From: Pseudoalteromonas luteoviolacea
GTDB lineage: Bacteria; Pseudomonadota; Gammaproteobacteria; Enterobacterales; Alteromonadaceae
Assembly (NCBI RefSeq): GCF_021654285.1
Contig: NZ_JAKFZS010000009.1
Coordinates: 62,001-126,000, forward strand
DNA length: 64,000 bases
Direction of reading: 5' to 3'
Part shown: piece by piece, positions 43,258 through 52,317 of the stretch
Layout: every line of letters begins with the position of its first letter
Numbering within the stretch: the stretch's first letter is position 1
Notes under the pieces: model-generated
What the model saw: only the letters and a program-made list of their open reading frames with translations
The model's database searches: none
What the model was told of the DNA's origin: nothing
Translations under genes and position numbers: made by a program

Positions 43258-43268
43258 GTCAATATGAC
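43258..43268. promoter_or_regulatory. NorR-binding site 2, abutting the norR start codon
   Basis: GTCAATATGAC is a second perfect GTCA-N3-TGAC site, 44 bases from the first. It ends one base before the norR ATG, so NorR bound there should also restrain its own expression. Confidence 0.85.
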
Positions 43269-44840
43269 ATGGATAAAAGAGAGTTATCCCAACTAATTAC
43301 ATTTAATCAATCACTTGCTGAGGCGTTGCCAAAAAATAACGAGGTTGATTTAGTGTCATATTGTGGTGCGGTGATGAATGCGCTTAAAGCTTTAATTGGT
43401 GCAGATGCGATAGCAGTACTTGGTCACGAGCAAGGGGCCTTGGTTCCGTTGGCTGCGACAGGACTGGCGCCAGAAGTCATGGGGAGACGATTTCAATTAT
43501 CAGAGCATCCAAGACTAAAAGAAATAGCGCACAGCGCAACGGTACCGGTGATTTTTCCTGCTGATTGTCCACTGAGCGACCCCTATGATGGCATGTTGAT
43601 AGCGGAGACGGGGGATTTACCTGTGCATGCTTGTATGGGCTTTGCAATGTACGAGCAAGATAAGTTATTGGGCGTGATCACATTTGATAGTTTAAGCCCG
43701 TATGCTTTCGATGGCTATGGTGCTTCTTTACTTACCATGGTGCAAGCATCGGTTTCTAGCCACTTTAGTGCAGTAGACAACATGCATAGATTGTCTAAGC
43801 GCGCCAAATCCGGGATTGCGATGTTAAATGAGCTGAGCCATCAGCAATACACCATGGTTGGTGAGTCTGTGCCGATGCAAAAGCTTAAGTCGGACATTAG
43901 CCTAGTTGCAAACTCTGATCTGAGTGTGCTTATTCAAGGAGAAACTGGCACAGGTAAAGAGTTGGTAGCACGGCAATTACATGCGCAATCTAATCGCAGT
44001 ACCGGGCCATTTGTACAAGTAAACTGTGCGTCTTTGCCTGACAATCTAGCAGAAAGTGAGTTTTTTGGTCATCGAAAAGGGGCGTTCACAGGTGCAGATA
44101 AACACCGTGAAGGCAAGTTTTTGGTAGCCGATCAGGGCACATTGTTTTTAGATGAAATAGGCGAATTGCCACTGCATATTCAAAGTAAATTACTGCGGGC
44201 GTTGCAAAGTGGTGAGATCCAGCCCGTAGGCAGCGATAAACCACACTTTGTGAATGTCCGGATTGTGGCTGCGACGAATAGAGACCTACAAAAAGAAGTG
44301 GATGAAGGTCGGTTTCGCTCAGATCTGTATCATCGCTTAAGGGTTTTCCCACTTCAGGTTCCAGCCCTTAAACACCGCAATACAGATATAGTCCCACTGG
44401 CTGGCTACTTTGTAGAGCAGCTTCGCAAGAAGCTAGGAGTGTCTCAACTTTTACTGGATGATGATTTGTTTGCAAGTTTAAAAGCTCATGACTGGCCGGG
44501 TAACGTTCGAGAATTGGAGCATGTATTAAGTCGCGCAGCACTCAAAGCGAAGCATTCAAATTGGCAAAAAGACATTATCAAAATTATGCCTAGCCACTGT
44601 GAACTCAGTTTTGAATCTCCAAAGGGGGAACTGGAAACACATATATATGGCGAGCAGGAGGTTATGTTACAGCCAATAAAAGAGGCCACAGAAGAATTTC
44701 AACGCAGTCTTATTTTAAAAGCACTTAACACCCATCAGCTCAACTGGGCAGCGGCGGCCAGAGCACTTAATATTGATCGAGCAAATTTAGTCCGTTTAGC
44801 TAAGCGCTTAGGCGTCGAAACTGTAAAGAAAGTTAAGTAG
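43269..44840 (+). CDS. norR: NorR-type nitric-oxide-sensing sigma-54 activator
   Basis: A 523-residue enhancer-binding protein. Residues 20-175 are a GAF domain that in NorR holds a mononuclear non-heme iron as the NO sensor. Residues 195-425 are the AAA+ domain with GETGTGKE, the canonical GAFTGA loop and [12 protein letters not shown]. Residues 475-520 are a Fis-type helix-turn-helix ([21 protein letters not shown]). It diverges from ppyR-nnrS-hmp, and two matching NorR sites plus a sigma-54 promoter lie between them, so the assignment is strong. FhpR is the Pseudomonas name for the same role. Confidence 0.94.
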   Translation: MDKRELSQLITFNQSLAEALPKNNEVDLVSYCGAVMNALKALIGADAIAVLGHEQGALVPLAATGLAPEVMGRRFQLSEHPRLKEIAHSATVPVIFPADCPLSDPYDGMLIAETGDLPVHACMGFAMYEQDKLLGVITFDSLSPYAFDGYGASLLTMVQASVSSHFSAVDNMHRLSKRAKSGIAMLNELSHQQYTMVGESVPMQKLKSDISLVANSDLSVLIQGETGTGKELVARQLHAQSNRSTGPFVQVNCASLPDNLAESEFFGHRKGAFTGADKHREGKFLVADQGTLFLDEIGELPLHIQSKLLRALQSGEIQPVGSDKPHFVNVRIVAATNRDLQKEVDEGRFRSDLYHRLRVFPLQVPALKHRNTDIVPLAGYFVEQLRKKLGVSQLLLDDDLFASLKAHDWPGNVRELEHVLSRAALKAKHSNWQKDIIKIMPSHCELSFESPKGELETHIYGEQEVMLQPIKEATEEFQRSLILKALNTHQLNWAAAARALNIDRANLVRLAKRLGVETVKKVK

Positions 44841-45053
44841 CCAAGTTAGGTAATCGCAACGGCGTGTTTAAAGTGTTAATCGAGACCTTAATTCAATTGT
44901 TATTGGCAATGAAAATTGTTCTTAATTCTTTTATAAGTTATTTATTTTAAAAGGATATTAAAACTTTTTTGTTATTTTCATTTAGTCTTGCCAAGTACGA
45001 ATATTGGACTAGTGTTAAATAGCGTCTAACTGATTTTGCCACTAGGGGGCCCT

Positions 45054-45524
45054 ATGAAGGGTAGTAAGCAAGTAATTGTCACTTTGAACAAAATTTTGAC
45101 ACTCGAACTCACGTCAATTAACCAATATTTTTTACATGCACGTATGTACAAAAACTGGGGACTTGAAGAGTTAAACGAAAAAGCCTACAAAAAATCAATC
45201 AAGGATATGAAGCAAGCAGATGATTTGATTGAGCGCATTTTATTTTTAGAAGGCTTACCGAATTTACAGCATCTTGAAAAGTTACGCATTGGTGAGCACA
45301 CCGAAGAAATGCTCAGCTGCGACCTTGCTTTTGAGCATGAGCAGTTACCAGCACTACGCGAAGCCATTGATTTGTGCGAGAAAGAGCAAGATTACGTCAG
45401 TAGAGAGTTACTCGAAGAAATCTTAGAGTATGAAGAAGAGTATGTGGACTGGCTCGAAACTCAAGACTTCTTAATTAAGAATACGGGTATTGAAAACTAT
45501 CTTCAATCACAGATAGAGGATTAA
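45054..45524 (+). CDS. Bacterioferritin subunit with heme ligand but degraded ferroxidase centre
   Basis: A 156-residue bacterioferritin. The heme-binding Met52 is present, as are E18, Y25, E94 and E127 of the ferroxidase site, but both histidines are replaced (Gln54 and Tyr130) and E51 is Asp. It therefore should bind heme between subunits but not oxidise iron efficiently. It is immediately followed, after 3 bases, by a second bacterioferritin with the opposite pattern, so the two probably form a mixed 24-mer. ATG 45054 is chosen with AGGGGG upstream (the frame opens at 45036). Confidence 0.93.
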   Translation: MKGSKQVIVTLNKILTLELTSINQYFLHARMYKNWGLEELNEKAYKKSIKDMKQADDLIERILFLEGLPNLQHLEKLRIGEHTEEMLSCDLAFEHEQLPALREAIDLCEKEQDYVSRELLEEILEYEEEYVDWLETQDFLIKNTGIENYLQSQIED

Positions 45525-45527
45525 ATT

Positions 45528-46019
45528 ATGCAAGGTTCCAAAAAAGTTATCGACTTGCTAAATAAGCAACTCACCCTTGAACTCAGTTCAATGGATCAAT
45601 ATTTAGCACACTCCAAAATGTATGAAGATTGGGGAATGGCGCGTTTGCATGACAAATTGTCTCATGAATATGAAGAAGAGTTGGATCATGCTAAACGTAT
45701 TACTGAGCGGATTTTATTTTTAGAGGGAACACCTGATACGGCTTCACGTGCGCCTATCAACGTAGGCAGTAATGTAAAAGAAATGCTCGAAAATGATTTA
45801 GCCGCCGAAGTAGTGGTGAAAGATCATCTGAAAAAGGTCATTGCCGTATGTGAAGAAGAGCAAGATTACGTAACAAGAGAAATTTTAGAAGCCTTGCTTG
45901 ATGACACAGAAATGGATCATATCTACTGGTTAGAACAGCACCTTGGCCTGATAGATTTAATTGGTATTCAAAACTACATCCAAAGCCAAATGAGTGGAGA
46001 TGCAGGATCTGGCAGCTAA
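45528..46019 (+). CDS. Bacterioferritin subunit with ferroxidase centre but no heme methionine
   Basis: A 163-residue bacterioferritin. The ferroxidase ligands are complete: E18, E51, H54, E94, E128 and H131 (one-residue insertion relative to the paralog). Position 52, the axial methionine for the bridging heme, is leucine. It is thus the catalytic partner of the upstream heme-binding subunit, a division of labour known in Neisseria and Pseudomonas bacterioferritin pairs. The two genes are 3 bases apart and share a terminator. It stores iron and protects against peroxide-driven damage. Confidence 0.93.
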   Translation: MQGSKKVIDLLNKQLTLELSSMDQYLAHSKMYEDWGMARLHDKLSHEYEEELDHAKRITERILFLEGTPDTASRAPINVGSNVKEMLENDLAAEVVVKDHLKKVIAVCEEEQDYVTREILEALLDDTEMDHIYWLEQHLGLIDLIGIQNYIQSQMSGDAGSGS

Positions 46020-46044
46020 CGTGGGTTAGCATGTTAAGCAAAAT

Positions 46045-46073
46045 AAAAGAGCGCGATATGCGCTCTTTTTTTG
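46045..46073 (+). terminator. Rho-independent terminator after the bacterioferritin operon
   Basis: AAAAGAGCGC-GATAT-GCGCTCTTTT followed by TTT: a perfect 10-bp stem with a five-base loop, 25 bases after the stop. Confidence 0.92.
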
Positions 46074-46179
46074 TGTCGTTAATTTTTTGTTTTTTAAGTG
46101 GTTTTAGAATAGTCCCTCTAAACTGAGAAAAGACCACATTAAATAAACCTTGATCTCCCTAGAGTATTGATTAATATAA

Positions 46180-46193
46180 AACGAACGTTCGTT
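46180..46193. promoter_or_regulatory. TetR-type palindromic operator
   Basis: AACGAACGTTCGTT is a perfect 14-bp palindrome 15 bases before the TetR-family start. ACGAACGTTCGT dyads are a common TetR-family operator form, so autoregulation of the regulator/hydrolase operon is likely. Confidence 0.75.
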
Positions 46194-46208
46194 CTTTTTT
46201 TGCGTATT

Positions 46209-46808
46209 ATGGGTAAAGGTAAACAAACTAAACAGCAAATTTTAGCCAAAGGCTTGGCATTGGCGTCTGAAACTGGCCTAAATGATCTGACAATTGGCAT
46301 GTTGGCTACTGCATCAGGTATGTCTAAATCTGGGCTGTTTGGTCATTTTAACTCTAAAGAAACTATGCAGTTAAATGTACTTGAATATGCATCTGACTTA
46401 TTTAAAGAGCATGTCATTTTAGCGTGTGATAAAGATTCGAGGGGCTTGGCAAAGTTAAACCAGCTTTGTCAAAACTGGCTTAATTGGTATAAGCCAGATG
46501 CGGCAACGTGTATTTTTATCAATGCTGCGGCGGAGTTTGATGACCAACCTGGCGCGCTTAGGGAGCACATCCAAGCCACGTTAAAAAACTGGCTAAGCTA
46601 CTTACAACATATAGTCTCGCAAGCCATTCAAGATGGCGACTTTAATTCAGACACTTGTCCAAAACAGTTTGTGTTCGAACTGTATTCTTTATATCTCGGA
46701 AGTCAAAATCTGCGCTGGTTATCATTTGAAGATGATGAGCGTAGTCGTTTTCAAACAGGGTTTAATGCTTTGTTAGATAAATATGGAGCCAAAACGCATG
46801 AGCAGTAA
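46209..46808 (+). CDS. TetR family transcriptional regulator
   Basis: A 199-residue regulator read from ATG 46209 (MGKGKQTKQQIL). The N-terminal helix-turn-helix (about 10-55) has GLNDLTIGMLATASGMSKS, then GLFGHFNSKE. The C-terminal domain is all-helical and hydrophobic, with WLNWYKPDAATC, of the group often titled TetR_C_16-like; the ligand is unknown. Its end overlaps the hydrolase start by 11 bases, so the two are co-translated. The palindrome just upstream suggests self-repression, and the hydrolase substrate or product may be the inducer. Confidence 0.9.
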   Translation: MGKGKQTKQQILAKGLALASETGLNDLTIGMLATASGMSKSGLFGHFNSKETMQLNVLEYASDLFKEHVILACDKDSRGLAKLNQLCQNWLNWYKPDAATCIFINAAAEFDDQPGALREHIQATLKNWLSYLQHIVSQAIQDGDFNSDTCPKQFVFELYSLYLGSQNLRWLSFEDDERSRFQTGFNALLDKYGAKTHEQ

Positions 46809-47640
46809 AATATACTTTTCTGACAAGAATAAAAAATCAATGAGCTTCCATGTGACTAGAGGGGTGTCGAGTTTAATGGCCAAATTCGCACCTAAAATGA
46901 GCTTAAACGCGACTCGAAAATTACTGTTAACACCAGCAGCTGGGCGTAAAGAGGTCGCAGTACCACAGCAGATGAGTCGCCATAAACTTGACACACCCTA
47001 TGGTGCGCTAAACTTGGTAGAAGGTGGAGAAGGTCCAAGACTTGTTTTCACCCATGGTTGGTCTGGCGGCGTGAGTCAATTTTATCCATTGATGCAAAAA
47101 GTCATTGATGAAGGGTTTTCTGTGGTGGGCTTTGACCATTTTGGACATGGAAAAAGTGCTGGCAAGTTTGCAAATTTACCTCTGTTCATTAAAGGGCTCA
47201 AACATGTTTTAGCTGAGTATGAAGATGAACAAATTAGGGGCATAGTGAGTCATTCCATGGGCACAATTAGCGCAGTAAATGCAACTTGTGATGCCAAACA
47301 CGTCATGATTGCGCCTACATTTGATTTTTACAATTCATTTCAGGAGCGTATTTACTCGACAGGGATAACCGATAAACTGGTGGATCGACTACTTAATGAA
47401 GTAGAGACAGAGCATGATATGGTATTTAAGTCCCTGCAAGCAGAAAATCACTTGGCTAAGCAATCACAGCTTTTAATGGTTCATGATAAGGAAGATAAAT
47501 ATGCGCCATACCAGCATACTTTGGCTCAGGTTGAGAAACACAGCCATGCCAGTTTACATAGTACACAAGGTCAAGGCCACGGTAGGGTTATAAACAGTCC
47601 ACAGACTTGGCAAGCGATTAGACAATTAATTGATATTTAA
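46798..47640 (+). CDS. Alpha/beta hydrolase
   Basis: A 280-residue hydrolase read from ATG 46798 with GGAG 9 bases upstream. The oxyanion segment is FTHGWSGG, the FDHFGHGKS turn precedes the nucleophile elbow SHSMG, and aspartate and histidine are supplied by VHDKEDKYAP and GQGHGRV. There is no signal peptide. It overlaps the TetR gene and has no other partner. The family covers esterases, lipases and lactonases; substrate unknown, though a fatty-acid-like or xenobiotic ester would suit TetR control. Confidence 0.88.
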   Translation: MSSKIYFSDKNKKSMSFHVTRGVSSLMAKFAPKMSLNATRKLLLTPAAGRKEVAVPQQMSRHKLDTPYGALNLVEGGEGPRLVFTHGWSGGVSQFYPLMQKVIDEGFSVVGFDHFGHGKSAGKFANLPLFIKGLKHVLAEYEDEQIRGIVSHSMGTISAVNATCDAKHVMIAPTFDFYNSFQERIYSTGITDKLVDRLLNEVETEHDMVFKSLQAENHLAKQSQLLMVHDKEDKYAPYQHTLAQVEKHSHASLHSTQGQGHGRVINSPQTWQAIRQLIDI

Positions 47641-47714
47641 TACTTTGATGGAATTGTAATTCATAGGCAAGATAGACTAACTTTATAGTAGCTAAAAATA
47701 ATTGATTAGTGCTT

Positions 47715-48932
47715 ATGTTCAAATACTGTTGCGCCGTGCTCTTTGTCGTGTTGTCGACTTGCTTATTTGCAAAAGAAAAAAGCTTACCTGAATTACATAT
47801 TTATCATGATTCAGACTATAGTACCCATCGACAGTCAGCTGTTGCGATAAAAATGGGTTTTTTGACTGCGTTAGATGAAGTAGACAACCAAGCGCAAGGT
47901 TTTAAAATTAAACTGTTATCTCGAGACCATCGTGGTAACAGTAATCGCAGCTTTTTGAACTTTAAGCGTTTTTTGAAAGATCCATCTGGGCTGTTTGTGC
48001 TGGGTGGTCTACATTCTCCCCCTTACATAAAATACCGAGAGTTTATCAATACCAACCAAATCCCACTTTTGGTACCTTGGGCAGCAGGTGGCCCTATCAC
48101 ACGTTATGATGAGGGTGAAAATTGGGTATTTCGCCTGTCTGTGGATGACACCAAAGCGGGTATTAAGCTCGTGGAATTTGCTAATCAACGCGCGTGCAAA
48201 AACCCTCACCTTTTCTTAGAAAGAACGCCTTGGGGGAAATCAAATTATAAATCAATTGGTAAAGCTTTGGGTAACCCAGAGGCAACGGTGACTTGGTTTG
48301 ATTGGGGCATGAAGGAAAGCAGTGCAAAAATTCACATCAGAGAAATGGTCGCAAAAGACAGTGATTGTATTTTGTTTGTTGGTAATGCCATTGAAGGCAA
48401 GCAACTGGTCTCAGCGATGGCTGACTATCCAAAGGAACAACGAATTCCAATTATTAGTCACTGGGGAATCACGGGCGGGGACTTTTTTCAGCAGGCGAAA
48501 GTAGATCTTGCATCAGGCATAGATTTACATTTTATCCAAAGTTGTTTCTCATTTCAGCAGCGCCCGTTATCTGGGCAAGCAGGTAAAGTGTGGAACAATG
48601 CTAAACGCATGTTTTCTGATGAATTTGCAGAGCGTGACTTTTTATTTGCGCCTACCGGATTCATCCATGGTTATGATTTAGCAAAAGTTGCGTTAGCGGC
48701 TATCGAGCAAATAAAATTAACCGGTGATATGTCTAAAGACAGAGCTGCATTTAGAAGTGCCCTTGAGCAACTTGATAAGCCTGTTAAAGGGCTTATCAAA
48801 ACTTACCAAAACCCTTATTCTAAGTGGAGTAAACAAAATCCAGACGCCCATGAGGCCTTAGGAATAGGCGATTTATGCATGGCATACTTTGAGTCTAACG
48901 GCAGTACCAAAGTGCTGGTGGGTAATTCATGA
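47715..48932 (+). CDS. Periplasmic binding protein (type 1, branched-chain amino-acid type) coupled to a sensor kinase
   Basis: A 405-residue exported protein with a signal peptide (cleavage near LFA-KE). The mature part is a Leu/Ile/Val-binding-protein fold: two lobes with RDHRGNSNRS near the N-lobe and LFLERTPWGKSNYKS and ATGFIHGYDLAKVAL later (shown in parts). ABC permease and ATPase genes are absent. The stop overlaps the start of the following hybrid histidine kinase by 4 bases (ATGA), so the protein probably acts as a ligand-sensing subunit for that kinase rather than for transport. ATG 47715 is chosen; the frame also has GTG 47709. Confidence 0.84.
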   Translation: MFKYCCAVLFVVLSTCLFAKEKSLPELHIYHDSDYSTHRQSAVAIKMGFLTALDEVDNQAQGFKIKLLSRDHRGNSNRSFLNFKRFLKDPSGLFVLGGLHSPPYIKYREFINTNQIPLLVPWAAGGPITRYDEGENWVFRLSVDDTKAGIKLVEFANQRACKNPHLFLERTPWGKSNYKSIGKALGNPEATVTWFDWGMKESSAKIHIREMVAKDSDCILFVGNAIEGKQLVSAMADYPKEQRIPIISHWGITGGDFFQQAKVDLASGIDLHFIQSCFSFQQRPLSGQAGKVWNNAKRMFSDEFAERDFLFAPTGFIHGYDLAKVALAAIEQIKLTGDMSKDRAAFRSALEQLDKPVKGLIKTYQNPYSKWSKQNPDAHEALGIGDLCMAYFESNGSTKVLVGNS

Positions 48933-51900
48933 TCCGCTGGCTGAATAAGGTATTTAGCATGTCCTCAGACAGGGCTTTTTATGCCTTTTTGTTATGTAGC
49001 CTAGTCTTATCAATTGTTATTAGTTTGTCTTTGGTTGGTACTCGAGCGGATAGCTCAGTGAAAGAGCTTCAACTGCAAGCAAGACAAACCGAAGCAAAGT
49101 TGGCGGTTAGTAACCTTGGTCAGTTTGTGTCAACACGTCTTATCTTATTAAAGGATTTAGCCAAAATCCCAATGCTTTCAAATGCAGTGATGGGCAGTGA
49201 TATATCGCGCGCTTCGCTGTCTGATTTTTTAAAAGATTATAAGGTGCTGGGCGGGCATGTACCTTTGCACCTGTACAATGTGCTTTCTGAGCCGGTTTTT
49301 ACAAACTCACCTCTATACAGTGGAAAATTTAGTCGTGAACCGTGGCTGGATCAGATGTTATTGGGTGAGCTTGGTCAAGCGATTGTCTTAAAACAAGAAG
49401 AGCAACAGTTCAAGTTTATTTTGGCTGTGCCCATAGAATACAACGGTTTTACGGAAGGAGTACTGATCTCTGAATTTAAAACCGACCTAGCCTCGCTTTT
49501 GGCCATCGACATGAGGCAAAGTGAATTAGTGGTTGAGCTTGCTGGTCAATGGGTTGAGTACAGCAATGCTGAGGAGGGTTTAGAGTATTTGCAGCTGTTC
49601 GAAAGCCGCTTACCAGATACAGATATAGAGATAAAATTCTTTATTGACCAACAGATCATTCAAAATAGCGTAAACACCTTTATTTTAGCCATCGCAAAAG
49701 CGGTTGTGATTAGTTTGTTATTGTCTTTCCTTTTGCTGTTTTTCTTTGGGCGCCAACTATTGCTAAACCCATTTAAGCAATTACAGCTGTCTCAGAAAGA
49801 GACTCAAAAAAGTGAAGAGCGATTTAAATTAGCAATCAAAGGCAGTAATGACGGGATTTGGGATTGGGACATAGAAAAGGGTAGTATGTTTTACTCACCC
49901 AGATTTAGAGAGCTGTTGGGCTATAGTGCTAATGATGTTAACGGGTTTCCTGATGTGTTTGATAGTTTGGAGCGAGCTATCCACCCAAAAGATAAAACCC
50001 ATACATTTGGGGCGTTGAATACGCATTTGGAAAGCGGAGATGTGTTTGACGTTGAGTTTAGAATGCGTAATCAAAACGGTGACTTTAGATTTTATCGTTC
50101 AAAGGGTTTGGCGCTTCGTAATGAGCAAAATAAAGCAGTGCGTATGTCGGGCTCACTGACCGATATCACTGATCAAAAAATGTATCAAGAAGCACTTAAA
50201 AAAGCGAAAGAGCATAATGACTTATTAGCTTATGCGATTGAGTCGTGTGATGTCGGTATTGTGATCACAGATGCTTATAAAAAAGACATGCCTTTGAGCT
50301 TTATCAACTCAGCCTTTAAGCGAATTACTGGGTATGATGAATCAGTTATTGGTAAAAACTGCCGATTCTTACAAGGTGAGCAAACATCGAGTTCTGCAGT
50401 CGAAGCAATCCGTGAAGCGATAAAGCTACAGCAACCGCATAGAGAAAAAATACTGAATTATCGCAAAGACGGCGAGCCATTTTGGAACAATATGCACATT
50501 GGTCCTGTGTTGGATGAAAACAAAAAATTGATCGCATATGTGGGTATTTTGCAAGATGTGACAGAGCAAATTCGTCAACAAAAAGCATTGGCAGATGCGA
50601 AAGTCCAAGCTGAGCAAGCGAGCGAAGCGAAAAGTGCCTTCTTGGCATCGATGAGTCACGAGATCCGCACCCCGATGAATGGGGTGTTGGGTATGCTTAA
50701 CTTAATGATGAATAGTCCACTCGATGATGAACAAAAGCATCGTGCACGGCTTGCGATGAATAGTGCTAATTCGTTGCTTAACCTAATCAATGACATATTA
50801 GATTTCTCCAAAGTTGATGCTGGGAAGCTAGAGCTTGAGTTACTTGATTTTGATTTACGAGAACTGTTTGGTGATTTCTCAGAATCTGCTGCATTGCAAG
50901 CTCAAAGCAAAGGTATCGAGCTCATTTTAGATATCGTAAAGGTCGACAGCTCAGTAGTAAAAGGTGACCCAAGCCGTTTGCGACAGGTATTATCTAATCT
51001 TGTAGGCAATGCGATTAAATTTACTGATGAAGGCGAAATCATTATTCGTGCCGAACTTAATAAAGTAGACGACAAGCTTCGTTTAGACTGTTCTATTATT
51101 GACTCTGGTATAGGCATACCGTTATCAAAGCAACATAAATTATTTGAAACCTTCTCCCAAGTAGATTCATCTACCACAAGAAAATATGGCGGTACGGGCT
51201 TAGGTTTATCGATTGTTAAAAAGCTCTGTGAATTGATGGGCGGTAGTATTGGAGTGAAAAGTGAAGAGGGCTCTGGCAGTGAGTTTTACTTCTCTATTAG
51301 CTTAGGAATAGGTGAGCAAAATAACCGACCAATGCCCAAATTTGATATCAGCAAATTAGAGCTATTAATCGTCGATGATAATCAAACAAACCGTACTGTA
51401 CTTCGAGAGCAATTGGAAATTTGGGGCGCCTCTGTGACTGAGGCTTCGTCTGCTATAGAAGCGCTTTCTCAATGCGAATCACGACTAAAAGACCCAAGTA
51501 AAACCTTATTTGATATTGCCTTATTAGACATGCAGATGCCTGTGATGGATGGCGCAAAGCTTGGCGCTGAGATGCAGGCTGATCCTAGGCTGAGCAGTAT
51601 TAAGCTGATTATGATGACATCTATGGGACATCAAGGAGATGCGGCATATTTTGCAAAACGAGGGTTCTCTGGGTATTTCCCTAAACCAGCCACTACAACA
51701 GACTTACACAATGCATTATCGGTAGTAGGAGAAGATGGTGAAGCGCTTGCCAATGCAAAACCGATTGTTACTTCTCATTATTTGAAATCGTTTAAAGACA
51801 ATGATGCGTCTGAGCCCGTTGTTTGGGATCCAAAACCCCGTTTATTACTGGCTGAAGATAACCACGTAAATCAAATAGTTACAACAAGCATGCTGAAAAA

Positions 51901-52249
51901 GCTTGGTATTGAGTTTGTTGACGTTGTGACTAATGGCCAAGAAGCGATTAACACATTGCGTCACTGCCAACACTCAAAACCCTATGATTTGGTGCTCATG
52001 GACTGTCAAATGCCTGAAATGGATGGGTATGAGGCGACAGGTTTAATTAGGCAAGGACAAGCAGGGCATAGTAACCAAGAGATCAAAATTATTGCGCTTA
52101 CTGCAAACGCAATGAGTGGCGATGAGAAAAAATGCCGAGATGCCGGAATGGATGATTATTTAACAAAGCCAATTCAACCTGGGACCTTGTTACAATGTCT
52201 GAAAGCGCATTTGAGTACACAAACTGCGCGCTCTGATTTAACAGAGTAA
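48929..52249 (+). CDS. Hybrid histidine kinase with periplasmic domain, PAS, LOV-like domain, HisKA/HATPase and two receivers
   Basis: A 1106-residue sensor. Helices at about 16-37 and 250-274 flank a periplasmic domain of some 210 residues. Then come a PAS domain (about 295-415), a second PAS with the LOV signature NCRFLQG (C478, the photoactive cysteine position), NYRKDG (N510) and FWN (N520), an H-box with H577 (SHEIRTP), the ATPase (N-box, DSGIGI, GGTGLGL) and two receivers (D867 and D1025). The glutamine that LOV domains place before the terminal DVT is leucine 541. No HPt domain is present. It is coupled to the upstream binding protein, so it may integrate a ligand and blue light. Confidence 0.9.
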   Translation: MIRWLNKVFSMSSDRAFYAFLLCSLVLSIVISLSLVGTRADSSVKELQLQARQTEAKLAVSNLGQFVSTRLILLKDLAKIPMLSNAVMGSDISRASLSDFLKDYKVLGGHVPLHLYNVLSEPVFTNSPLYSGKFSREPWLDQMLLGELGQAIVLKQEEQQFKFILAVPIEYNGFTEGVLISEFKTDLASLLAIDMRQSELVVELAGQWVEYSNAEEGLEYLQLFESRLPDTDIEIKFFIDQQIIQNSVNTFILAIAKAVVISLLLSFLLLFFFGRQLLLNPFKQLQLSQKETQKSEERFKLAIKGSNDGIWDWDIEKGSMFYSPRFRELLGYSANDVNGFPDVFDSLERAIHPKDKTHTFGALNTHLESGDVFDVEFRMRNQNGDFRFYRSKGLALRNEQNKAVRMSGSLTDITDQKMYQEALKKAKEHNDLLAYAIESCDVGIVITDAYKKDMPLSFINSAFKRITGYDESVIGKNCRFLQGEQTSSSAVEAIREAIKLQQPHREKILNYRKDGEPFWNNMHIGPVLDENKKLIAYVGILQDVTEQIRQQKALADAKVQAEQASEAKSAFLASMSHEIRTPMNGVLGMLNLMMNSPLDDEQKHRARLAMNSANSLLNLINDILDFSKVDAGKLELELLDFDLRELFGDFSESAALQAQSKGIELILDIVKVDSSVVKGDPSRLRQVLSNLVGNAIKFTDEGEIIIRAELNKVDDKLRLDCSIIDSGIGIPLSKQHKLFETFSQVDSSTTRKYGGTGLGLSIVKKLCELMGGSIGVKSEEGSGSEFYFSISLGIGEQNNRPMPKFDISKLELLIVDDNQTNRTVLREQLEIWGASVTEASSAIEALSQCESRLKDPSKTLFDIALLDMQMPVMDGAKLGAEMQADPRLSSIKLIMMTSMGHQGDAAYFAKRGFSGYFPKPATTTDLHNALSVVGEDGEALANAKPIVTSHYLKSFKDNDASEPVVWDPKPRLLLAEDNHVNQIVTTSMLKKLGIEFVDVVTNGQEAINTLRHCQHSKPYDLVLMDCQMPEMDGYEATGLIRQGQAGHSNQEIKIIALTANAMSGDEKKCRDAGMDDYLTKPIQPGTLLQCLKAHLSTQTARSDLTE

Positions 52250-52317
52250 AAAATGAATGGCTATCTAGCGGGAATTTTGGCATATTTGAGTACTGTTTAA
52301 ATATACAGGCTCTAATT

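Noticed and set aside
44841..45053. Fur or iron-responsive site upstream of the bacterioferritin genes
   Set aside because: AT-rich with ATTGTTATTGGCAATGAAAATT-like fragments, but no stretch matches the 19-base Fur consensus well enough to report.
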